NCBI GenBank assembly: GCA_020845635.1
Contig: JADLFI010000024.1
Location: forward strand, 1 to 48,593
DNA from: Bacteroidia bacterium
GTDB taxonomy: Bacteria > Bacteroidota > Bacteroidia > UBA4408
Direction: 5' to 3'
DNA: 48,593 nucleotides
Positions 8,408-15,439 of the stretch are shown one piece after another; position 1 is the first letter of the stretch, and each line of letters starts with the position of its first letter. The position numbers and the translations under genes are program-made. The notes beneath the pieces were generated by a model. The model did not search any database and was not told the origin of the DNA. It was given only the letters and a program-made list of their open reading frames with translations.

Positions 8408-9133
8408 ATGTCAATATTTGGAAAACTGCTTGGAGGTGGATTAGGGTGGGCATTAGGTGGTCCAATTGGGGCTATTATTGGGTTTGCTTTAGGTGCGGTG
8501 CTTGATGATTCAGGAAACGTAATGAAAGTTACTAACACAAAGCAAAGAACGAGTAAAGGTGATTTTAGCGCCAGTTTAATGATTCTTATTGCTGCCGTAC
8601 TTAAGGTTGATGGCAAAATAATGAAGAATGAACTGGATTATGTTAAAGCCTTTTTTGTGAAACACTTTGGAGTTGAAACCGCCAAAGAACAGTTGTTGTT
8701 TTTACGTGAAATTTTAAAACAAGACATTCCGCTTGAGGGCGTTTGTAATCAAATTAGCGCCAATATGGAGTATGCCTCCAGACTTCAACTAATTCACTTT
8801 TTGTTTGGCATGAGTAAGGCCGATGGTGAAGTGGTAAAAGCCGAAGTTGATATGATTGGGCATATTGCAACTCTACTGGGTATTAGTTCAGGTGATTTTC
8901 ATAGCATTAAAGCTATGTTTTATAATGATACCGATAGAGATTACAAAATATTGGAAATTGAAAAATCAGCCACTAACGAGGAAGTTAAACAAGCCTATAA
9001 GAAAATGGCCATTAAGTTTCATCCTGATAAAGTAAGTTATTTGGGCGAGGCGTATTAATTAGATGCCAAAGAAAAATTCCAAAAAGTACAGCAGGCTTTT
9101 GAAAATATTAAGAAAGAAAGAGGTTTTAAGTAA
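8408..9133 (+). pseudogene. TerB/DnaJ-domain protein interrupted by in-frame TAA in the J domain
   Basis: The frame opens with ATG at 8408 (MSIFGKLLGGGLGWALGGP). A TTG 27 bases upstream is less likely. A glycine-zipper hydrophobic stretch (7-35) is followed by a TerB-like helical domain (about 55-170) with acidic DGKIMKNE and DGEVVKAE turns. A C-terminal J domain (about 179-241) has YKKMAIKFHPDK, so the HPD motif is intact. A TAA at 9056-9058 stops translation after 216 residues (…SYLGEAY). The same frame then continues LDAKEKFQKVQQAFENIKKE to a TAA at 9131-9133, exactly the helix III end and helix IV expected of a J domain. Relatives have Gln or a similar residue at the stop, so one CAA-to-TAA change explains it. 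The truncated product may still fold in its TerB part. Confidence 0.8.
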
Positions 9134-9276
9134 TAAATAAAATATTTTATTGACTGTAAAGGTTGTAAACAATAACTAATAGGTTGAAATAATTTCTTTA
9201 CCTAATAATTAAATTATTGACAATCAAGTATATATACGAAATAAGTTTAATACATAGTTTTATTTATGAATTTTAC

Positions 9277-9307
9277 TTTTTTGATAAGAAAATAAATTGT
9301 ATCTTTG
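9277..9307 (+). promoter_or_regulatory. Bacteroidota-type promoter of rplU-rpmA
   Basis: A -33 element TTTTTTG (9277-9283) and a -7 element TATCTTTG (9300-9307, a perfect TAnnTTTG) are separated by 16 bases. This puts the transcription start near 9313 and leaves a leader of about 25 bases before rplU. It is the best promoter match in the window and suits a highly expressed ribosomal operon. Confidence 0.65.
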
Positions 9308-9339
9308 CAGCCCTAATAAATAATTAAAAAATAAACAAA

Positions 9340-9651
9340 ATGTACGCAATTGTAGAAATAGCAGGGCAGCAGTTTAAAGTGCAAAAAGACCAAAAACTAT
9401 ACGTACATCGTTTAGAAGGTGCAGTAGATTCAAAAGTTGAATTTGATAAAGTACTTCTAATTGACAACGATGGTAAAGTAAAAGTAGGCGCCCCGGTTAT
9501 TAGTGGAGCAGTAGTTTCCGCTAAAATTATTAAACATCTTAAAGACGATAAAGTTATTGTATTTAAGAAAAAACGTAGAAAAGGGTATCAGAAATCTAAC
9601 GGTCATCGTCAGTACTTAACCCAACTACAGGTTGAAAACATTAAAGGTTAA
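9340..9651 (+). CDS. rplU: 50S ribosomal protein L21
   Basis: The 103-residue protein begins [18 protein letters not shown] and has the L21 signature [20 protein letters not shown] at 74-93. L21 binds 23S rRNA domain V in the large subunit. The length is normal. It has a strong promoter upstream and rpmA 44 bases downstream, the classic L21-L27 pair. The A-rich leader AAAAAATAAACAAA before ATG, without a Shine-Dalgarno sequence, is typical of the phylum. Confidence 0.98.
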   Translation: MYAIVEIAGQQFKVQKDQKLYVHRLEGAVDSKVEFDKVLLIDNDGKVKVGAPVISGAVVSAKIIKHLKDDKVIVFKKKRRKGYQKSNGHRQYLTQLQVENIKG

Positions 9652-9695
9652 TACCAAAGTAATTATCATTAGTAATCAATTAAAATTTATAAACC

Positions 9696-9959
9696 ATGGC
9701 TCATAAAAAAGGTGCGGGTAGTTCAAAAAACGGTCGCGAAAGTCATAGCAAAAGATTAGGTGTTAAAATTTATGGCGGACAGGCTGCTATTGCCGGTAAT
9801 ATTATTGTTCGTCAGCGTGGTACTAAACATAACCCTGGAGAAAACGTAGGTATTGGTAAAGACCATACTTTGTTTGCTTTAACCGATGGTATTGTTGAGT
9901 TTAAACGCAAAAAAGATAACCGTTCTTATGTTTCGGTACAACCTATTGCACAAGCTTAA
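9696..9959 (+). CDS. rpmA: 50S ribosomal protein L27
   Basis: The 87-residue protein starts [20 protein letters not shown], with the mature N-terminal tail that reaches towards the peptidyl transferase centre. There is no cleaved leader of the kind seen in Firmicutes. It continues with [20 protein letters not shown], the conserved core. It follows rplU and ends just before a strong intrinsic terminator. Confidence 0.98.
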   Translation: MAHKKGAGSSKNGRESHSKRLGVKIYGGQAAIAGNIIVRQRGTKHNPGENVGIGKDHTLFALTDGIVEFKRKKDNRSYVSVQPIAQA

Positions 9960-9980
9960 TCAATATTGACTCATTATCTT

Positions 9981-10013
9981 AAAAATCTTTCTCCGCAAGA
10001 GAAAGATTTTTTT
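9981..10013 (+). terminator. Intrinsic terminator of rplU-rpmA
   Basis: The arms AAAAATCTTTCTC (9981-9993) and GAGAAAGATTTTT (9999-10011) form a perfect 13-bp stem with the 5-base loop CGCAA, followed by more T. It lies 21 bases after the rpmA stop. Confidence 0.85.
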
Positions 10014-10039
10014 GTTTAATATCAAACCATACCTCTGTT

Positions 10040-10861
10040 ATGATTCAATTAGCCAATTGCAAAATTAACCTTGGACTGCGCATTCTAAACAAACGTCCTG
10101 ATGGCTATCATAATATTGAAAGTGTTTTTTATCCTGTTCCTTGGTACGATATTATTGAGGTACAACAAGATTTTTCTGGAAATAGCGAAAAAATACGAAT
10201 AAAGATTACAGGAATTGAAATTCCGGATAAGCCTGAGAATAATATCTGCGTTAAGGCCTATCAATTATTGGCTGCAGATTATAACTTACCTGCACTGTCA
10301 GTTCATATACATAAACAAATACCCGTAGGAGCCGGTTTAGGAGGAGGTTCGGCAGATGCCGCATTTTTTATTAAAGCCGTAAATAAATTAGCAAATTTGA
10401 ATTTAAAGCAGGAGCAGATGATAGCTTATGCAGCCGATCTGGGGAGCGACTGTGCTTTTTTTATAAATAACACTCCTGCTTTAGCCATAGAGAAGGGACA
10501 AATACTAAAAAACATTGATATTAATCTTTCAGGTTTATATATTGTAATTATATACCCACACCTACATATAAGCACTGCAGAGGCCTACTCAGGTGTTGTA
10601 CCAAGCAGTATAGGTTACAGTTTGGAACAATTAATAAAAGAACCTACCTATAGCTGGAAAAACTCAATAGCCAATTCTTTTGAAGCTACCATTATCAATA
10701 AATACCCCGAAATTGGCAATATTAAAAACAGGCTGTACCAATCAGGTGCGGTATATGCTTCAATGTCGGGCAGTGGCTCGTCTGTTTATGGTTTATTTTC
10801 ATCTAAACCCAATAATTTAAATTACTTTAATAATTTTACGGTTTTTACAACTCAACTCTAA
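10040..10861 (+). CDS. ispE: 4-diphosphocytidyl-2-C-methyl-D-erythritol kinase IspE
   Basis: IspE phosphorylates CDP-methylerythritol in the MEP route to isoprenoids. The N-terminus has CKINLGLRILNKRPDGYH with catalytic Lys8. The GHMP-kinase ATP loop PVGAGLGGGSADAA spans 95-108. YAADLGSDCAFF at 130-141 provides the catalytic Asp137. YASMSGSGSSVYGLF near 240 is the third GHMP motif. The length is 273, slightly short of the E. coli enzyme but normal for Bacteroidota. It begins 27 bases after the rpmA terminator and is followed after 9 bases by a methyltransferase gene, so a new operon starts here. Confidence 0.96.
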   Translation: MIQLANCKINLGLRILNKRPDGYHNIESVFYPVPWYDIIEVQQDFSGNSEKIRIKITGIEIPDKPENNICVKAYQLLAADYNLPALSVHIHKQIPVGAGLGGGSADAAFFIKAVNKLANLNLKQEQMIAYAADLGSDCAFFINNTPALAIEKGQILKNIDINLSGLYIVIIYPHLHISTAEAYSGVVPSSIGYSLEQLIKEPTYSWKNSIANSFEATIINKYPEIGNIKNRLYQSGAVYASMSGSGSSVYGLFSSKPNNLNYFNNFTVFTTQL

Positions 10862-10870
10862 TATATTATT

Positions 10871-11599
10871 ATGAATTGGTTTGAAGATTGGTTTGACTCG
10901 CCATACTATCATTTATTATACAGCCATCGCAATGATGAAGAAGCATACTTGTTTATGCAAAATTTACTTGATAACTTAAAGCCGGCACCACACAGTCGTA
11001 TTCTTGACTTGGCATGCGGCAAAGGGCGCCATGCTCAATTTATTGCCCAAATGGGGCATTATGTAACGGGTATTGATTTGTCTGATAATAGTATTGAAGA
11101 GGCAAAATTAAAGAACAACGCTAATTTGGAATTTTTTAAGCATGATATGCGTTTTCCATTTCGTATAGGATATTACGATTATGTTTTTAATTTGTTTACC
11201 AGCTTTGGATATTTCAATAATTCCAGAGCAGAGTTTAACACTATCAGATCGGCTGTTTTTAATCTGAAACCCAAAGGAATATTGGTAATTGATTTTTTTA
11301 ATGTGCAAAAAGTAAAACAAAATATACAAACCCACCAGCAGTTTAAAACTATTGGAAATGTGCATTTTTCATGGGTTAAGAAAATTGAGAATAACAGTGT
11401 AATAAAAGAAATTACGGTAAATGATAATCAACAATTACATTATTACCGTGAGCAGGTGCACTTATTAAGTTTAGCCAATTTTAAAGCTTATTTCCATAAA
11501 GCAGGTTTAACTTTAACAACTTGTTTTGGCGATTATAAACTTTCGCCCTTTCATGAAGAAAAATCGGATAGACTCATTATGATTGCTCAAAAAGATTAG
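10871..11599 (+). CDS. Class I SAM-dependent methyltransferase, substrate unknown
   Basis: The SAM-binding motif I is DLACGKGRH (46-54), followed by VTGIDLS (motif II, Asp near 69). A motif-IV-like stretch, NLFTSFGYF, replaces the acidic motif. The 242-residue fold is the Methyltransf_25/Ubie-like type. The conserved start MNWFEDWFDSPYYHLLY recurs in Bacteroidota proteins of this class. No target-specifying domain is visible. It sits between ispE (9 bases) and a ZIP transporter (3 bases), so it is co-transcribed, but the context does not reveal a substrate. Confidence 0.85.
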   Translation: MNWFEDWFDSPYYHLLYSHRNDEEAYLFMQNLLDNLKPAPHSRILDLACGKGRHAQFIAQMGHYVTGIDLSDNSIEEAKLKNNANLEFFKHDMRFPFRIGYYDYVFNLFTSFGYFNNSRAEFNTIRSAVFNLKPKGILVIDFFNVQKVKQNIQTHQQFKTIGNVHFSWVKKIENNSVIKEITVNDNQQLHYYREQVHLLSLANFKAYFHKAGLTLTTCFGDYKLSPFHEEKSDRLIMIAQKD

Positions 11600-11602
11600 C
11601 CT

Positions 11603-12331
11603 ATGAACCTAATGGAAGCCTTATTAATTTTTGGGACAGCTATGGTTAGTGGGTTGTTATTCTTTATGTTGAAATGGAATAGCACAAAACTAAAATTACT
11701 ATTATCGTTTAGTGGTGCTTATTTGTTTGCAATTACAGTTTTACACCTTATTCCTGAAATTTACACCCATCACAATCATTTAATAGGAATTTATTTGTTA
11801 GGTGGATTTTTTCTGCAACTAATACTCGATTATTTATCGCATGGCATTGAACACGGACATATTCACCCTCATCATCAACACGGACACAAGGCATCAATCC
11901 CTTTTTCTATGATGCTGGGTTTATGTATTCATGCATTTTTTGAAGGAATGCCTATAGGCGGCACACATAACGAACATGTTTCAGAAATGTTGGTTTTTGG
12001 AATTATTATACATAATATTCCAATTGCTTTGGCACTTATGAGCTTGTTGATTGAAAGTGGAAATAACAAATTTAGAAGTATGATTATGCTTGGTATTTTT
12101 GCCCTTATGACACCACTGGGCATGATGCTGAGCATGTACCTGAATCATTCCCAAATGGTTGATTTGAATGATTATTATCAAAAAATAATGGCCGTTGTGA
12201 TAGGTATATTCCTGCATATTTCAACTACTATTTTGTTTGAATCATCAGAGAACCATAAATTTAATTTTCAAAAGTTTGGAGCTATTATTGCCGGTACTTT
12301 GTTAGCTCTAGGAATGGTTTTTTTATATTAA
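11603..12331 (+). CDS. ZIP-family metal cation transporter
   Basis: The 242-residue inner-membrane protein has about eight hydrophobic segments. The ZIP metal site is visible: HLIPE in segment 2, a His-rich loop (SHGIEHGHIHPHHQHGHK, about 92-109), HAFFEGMPIG in segment 4 and HNIPIALAL in segment 5. In family members these His/Glu pairs form the binuclear Zn or Fe site. Asp or Glu is often found after HNxP; here Ile-Ala replaces Glu-Gly, a known variant in part of the family. It likely imports Zn(II) or other divalent metal. It starts 3 bases after the methyltransferase stop. Confidence 0.87.
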   Translation: MNLMEALLIFGTAMVSGLLFFMLKWNSTKLKLLLSFSGAYLFAITVLHLIPEIYTHHNHLIGIYLLGGFFLQLILDYLSHGIEHGHIHPHHQHGHKASIPFSMMLGLCIHAFFEGMPIGGTHNEHVSEMLVFGIIIHNIPIALALMSLLIESGNNKFRSMIMLGIFALMTPLGMMLSMYLNHSQMVDLNDYYQKIMAVVIGIFLHISTTILFESSENHKFNFQKFGAIIAGTLLALGMVFLY

Positions 12332-12373
12332 AAAAAATAAGTAATTTTACTTTTATTAGAACTAAAACAGCAT

Positions 12374-13246
12374 TTGTTGGAAGTTAATATTACAAAACCC
12401 GTATTAAGTGTTATTGATGATAATTATGATAAATCATTATCATTAAGTTATCATTTAGTAATTAATATTAGTAGAAATAGCGCAAGTTGTTGCATCACTG
12501 ATATAAATAAAAGTTTGTTCTATGCAGTTGAACATGTTGACTTTATGAATAATGCTGAAATTTCTGAGAGTGTGGAATTGTTTGAAGATTATTTTAATAG
12601 CTCTTTTTTTGCAAAACAAAAGTACAAAGCGGTTGATATTATTATAAGTTCAGAGTATTATACTATTGTGCCAAGTGCCTTGTATCATAAAGAAGCAGCC
12701 AAGCTTTATCTGGAGTTCAGCACCTCCTTGAAGTTTGAAGCTGAGATACACTCTTTTTTCGTTCAAAGCATTGAGAGCTATGTGATATATGCCGTTCCAA
12801 CTGCTTTATGCCAAGGGATGAAGGAAATTTTCTCAGATTATAAATTGTTGCCTCATGCAGGGGTATTAATAACCGAAAGTATGGGTCGTTATAAAAACAG
12901 CAAAGAAAGAATACTTTTGGCTCATGTTCAAAACGCAAGGCTTGATTTGATGGTAATTGAAAATCATAAAATGATATTTTTTAATTCTTTCAACTACAAC
13001 ACTACCGAAGATGTTGTGTATTACACCTTGTTGGTTTGCGATACGCTTAAGCTTAATCCCGAAGAAATTTCTTTTAAAATTTGTGGCGAAATTGAGAAAA
13101 AATCTTCGGTGTATGTACTATTGTACAAGTATATTCGGAATATTGATTTCATTAACAGCAATCAGCGCTTTAAGTACAGTGGTGGTTATAGCCATATTCC
13201 GTCACACTTCTTTTTTAATATTATAAATGCCGCAGCTTGCGTATAA
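12374..13246 (+). CDS. DUF3822 family protein
   Basis: The 290-residue protein matches, from memory, the Bacteroidota DUF3822 family, which is predicted to have an actin/ASKHA-like fold of unknown activity. KICGEIEKKSSVYVLLYKYI near 235-254 and SHIPSHFFFNI at the end are family-like. The start is TTG (12374 or 12377): no in-frame ATG exists before residue 55, and an in-frame TAA lies at 12338. The gene overlaps rsmD by 10 bases and is followed by coaD, an order I recall as conserved in the phylum, which suggests a role near rRNA modification. That is inference only. Confidence 0.82.
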   Translation: MLEVNITKPVLSVIDDNYDKSLSLSYHLVINISRNSASCCITDINKSLFYAVEHVDFMNNAEISESVELFEDYFNSSFFAKQKYKAVDIIISSEYYTIVPSALYHKEAAKLYLEFSTSLKFEAEIHSFFVQSIESYVIYAVPTALCQGMKEIFSDYKLLPHAGVLITESMGRYKNSKERILLAHVQNARLDLMVIENHKMIFFNSFNYNTTEDVVYYTLLVCDTLKLNPEEISFKICGEIEKKSSVYVLLYKYIRNIDFINSNQRFKYSGGYSHIPSHFFFNIINAAACV

Positions 13247-13773
13247 TTGGTGGTTTACATAGCGGAAGGATAATTCAAGCACCGGCCAATTTGCCGGTAA
13301 GGCCAACCACTGACTTTGCTAAAACCGGACTATTTAATATTTTACAGCACCGCTACCGGTTTGAAGATTTGCAGGTGTTAGATATTTTCTGTGGAACAGG
13401 CAATATTAGCTACGAGTTTGCCTCGCGTGGTGCAGCCTCGGTAATTAGTGTTGATAAAGAGTTTAAGTGTTCTGACTTTGTAAAAAAACAAACAGCGCTT
13501 TTAAAGTTTAGCCAAGTTAAAGTGTTAAATGTAGATGTTTTTCAGTTTTTAAAACGTTTAAATGGACAGTTTGATATAGTTTTTGCCGATCCGCCATTTG
13601 ATAATAAAAGGGATTTTGAGTTGATTGATTTAATATTTGAAAGCAATGCTTTAAAAGAAGATGGTGTTTTTATATTAGAGCATGAAAGCAGCAGAAACTA
13701 TGCACAACATTGCAACATAAAAGAATCAAGAAACTATGGTAAAGTCGCATTTAGCTTTTTTGCCAGTCATTAA
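13237..13773 (+). CDS. rsmD: 16S rRNA (guanine966-N2)-methyltransferase RsmD
   Basis: RsmD methylates G966 of 16S rRNA in the small subunit. RPTTDFAKTGLFNIL (22-36) is the typical N-terminal motif. Motif I is LDIFCGTGNIS (48-58). The catalytic motif IV is ADPPF (117-121). The length of 178 is usual. The start is TTG at 13237, giving MRIIGG, which matches the family N-terminus; there is no ATG alternative. It overlaps the DUF3822 gene by 10 bases and precedes coaD by 17 bases. Confidence 0.93.
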   Translation: MRIIGGLHSGRIIQAPANLPVRPTTDFAKTGLFNILQHRYRFEDLQVLDIFCGTGNISYEFASRGAASVISVDKEFKCSDFVKKQTALLKFSQVKVLNVDVFQFLKRLNGQFDIVFADPPFDNKRDFELIDLIFESNALKEDGVFILEHESSRNYAQHCNIKESRNYGKVAFSFFASH

Positions 13774-13790
13774 TTATTAATTTATTGAGT

Positions 13791-14261
13791 ATGAGTACTA
13801 TTAAAATTGCAGTATTTCCGGGTTCTTTTGATCCTGTAACCAAAGGACATGAAGCTATTGTAAAAAGAGCCTTGCCACTATTTGATAAAATTATTATAGC
13901 TATTGGTCATAATAGTCAAAAGGACAAATATTTTAGTTTAGAGCAACGGAAAAGATTTCTGGAAAAAACATTCTCGCACCTACCTAATGTTGAAATTGCT
14001 ATATTTGAAGGCTTAACTGTAGATTTTTGCAAAAGAGTTTCGGCTCAGTTTATTTTGCGGGGCTTACGGTCGGTGTCCGATTTTGAATTTGAAAAAAACA
14101 TAGCTCAAAACAACAGAATGTTAAAGCCTGAAATAGAAACAGTCTTCTTATTGACCGATTTAGAGTACAATGCAATTACATCAACCATAGTGCGTGATAT
14201 ACATAAACATGGCGGAGATATCAAAAAACTAGTTCCTGATGCCATAGCTTCCGAAATATAA
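13791..14261 (+). CDS. coaD: Phosphopantetheine adenylyltransferase
   Basis: CoaD makes dephospho-CoA from 4'-phosphopantetheine and ATP. The nucleotidyltransferase motif is FPGSFDPVTKGH (9-20), RGLRSVSDFEFE lies in the middle, and ITSTIVRDI near the end is the ISSTxxR motif. I chose ATG at 13791 over a TTG six bases upstream. The length is 156. The rsmD-coaD pairing is widespread in bacteria. Confidence 0.96.
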   Translation: MSTIKIAVFPGSFDPVTKGHEAIVKRALPLFDKIIIAIGHNSQKDKYFSLEQRKRFLEKTFSHLPNVEIAIFEGLTVDFCKRVSAQFILRGLRSVSDFEFEKNIAQNNRMLKPEIETVFLLTDLEYNAITSTIVRDIHKHGGDIKKLVPDAIASEI

Positions 14262-14342
14262 ATAAATTAATGCTATATCTGATAAAAGTATGGCACTTAC
14301 TTTGTATTGATATATTTACGTTTAAACCAAATTATAAAAGAC

Positions 14343-14915
14343 ATGAATTTTTATTATAAAATAATTGCCGCGTTTGTTTTTTGTTTCTCGCTCGTAGGGG
14401 TTTTGGAAGCTAATGCTCAAATATTTAAATCTAAGAAAGATGAGGTCAAGATTAGTTTTTTCTCCGAAACTCCACTTGAGAACATATCTGCTGTTAATAG
14501 TAATTCTACATCATTTATTATGAGTGATTCTGTCAGGTTTTCGTTAGCCAACACAGGGTTTAAATTTAAGAAACCGTTAATGCAGGAGCATTTTAACGAA
14601 AACTATATGGAGAGTCATAAGTATCCAAAATCTACATTCAGAGGGAAAATTAACGAAATAGTTGATTTAAGTAAAGATGGTACATACAAGGTTACCTGCA
14701 CCGGAGTATTATATATGCACGGTGTTGAAAAATTAATTACAGTGCCCGGAGTGTTTACGGTAAAAAACAAGGTAGTAAATTTAAAAGCTAATTTTTTTGT
14801 GAAGTTAGACGACTACAAAATTGAACGACCTAAAGTTGTTATGGCAAATATTGCCGAAAGTATAGAAATTAAGATTGATGCTAATTATTTGCCCTTTGAA
14901 TCATCAAAAAAATAG
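14343..14915 (+). CDS. YceI-like secreted protein
   Basis: A signal peptide (MNFYYKIIAAFVFCFSLVGV, cleavage likely after EANA) is followed by a lipocalin-like YceI domain. The stretch FKFKKPLMQEHFNENYMESH and then KYPKSTFRGKI at about 84-115 is typical of Bacteroidota YceI proteins. YceI proteins bind isoprenoid-like or other hydrophobic ligands in the periplasm; the ligand here is unknown. ATG at 14343 is preferred because longer starts would put charged residues before the signal peptide. It stands after coaD and is convergent with the minus-strand block ending near 14960. Confidence 0.8.
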   Translation: MNFYYKIIAAFVFCFSLVGVLEANAQIFKSKKDEVKISFFSETPLENISAVNSNSTSFIMSDSVRFSLANTGFKFKKPLMQEHFNENYMESHKYPKSTFRGKINEIVDLSKDGTYKVTCTGVLYMHGVEKLITVPGVFTVKNKVVNLKANFFVKLDDYKIERPKVVMANIAESIEIKIDANYLPFESSKK

Positions 14916-15070
14916 AGCCTAATACATCAATAAACTGGTAAGAGAGTATTATACCCTATTTACCATATATGAAGATAAACAATTCCGTTTTTTGTTATTT
15001 TTTTTTTGGCATAAAACGTAATTTCATAGGGGTAATAATTAGCCTTATAGTACCCCAAAGCGTTATCTGC

Positions 15071-15427
15071 TCAACCTTCCCATATCTTGTTTGAGTCATA
15101 TATAACCTTACTTTTTTCAGGATTCCATATTTTATAATTTACTTCTGTAATACTACACTTTTCATTATAAGTGACATCCCATGAGGAGTTTGTACAAGTA
15201 TCCATGTGGCAAAGAGGTGCAAACCATGTTTCAATAAAAATTCCGCAAGAATCATCTGTTGGGTTTATCATTGATATTTCGTTATTTCCAATTAGGAAAC
15301 CTTTTCCTAGCGTCAATATTGGATTGCAATAATTTATTATATTTTCATTAATAGGCACAGTGGTAAATTGAACAAAAGAATCAAAGTTAAAGATTAACAG
15401 TATGTTTAATAAGTATCTCAAATTCAA
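15071..15427 (-). CDS. Small secreted protein, apparently cut short by TGA
   Basis: ATG at 15427 opens a 118-residue frame with a hydrophobic N-terminus (LLNILLIFNF) that could be a signal peptide. Six cysteines lie in the mature part (such as CHMDTC near 73-78), which suggests disulfides in an exported protein. The frame stops at TGA 15071-15073 after KIWEG but continues in the same phase for 37 codons (ADNALGYYKANYYPYEITFY…) to a TAA at 14960. That tail has protein-like composition, so the gene may be a nonsense mutant of a 155-residue protein. It starts 12 bases after the 602-residue gene, probably in one transcript. No family recognised. Confidence 0.5.
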   Translation of the reverse strand: MNLRYLLNILLIFNFDSFVQFTTVPINENIINYCNPILTLGKGFLIGNNEISMINPTDDSCGIFIETWFAPLCHMDTCTNSSWDVTYNEKCSITEVNYKIWNPEKSKVIYDSNKIWEG

Positions 15428-15439
15428 TTTTTACTGTTT

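Noticed and set aside
9056-15073. Stop-codon reassignment (TAA or TGA read as sense)
   Set aside because: Two different stop codons interrupt two genes once each, while both TAA and TGA end many intact genes here (for example ATGA overlaps at 31587 and 25698). Independent nonsense changes or errors fit better.
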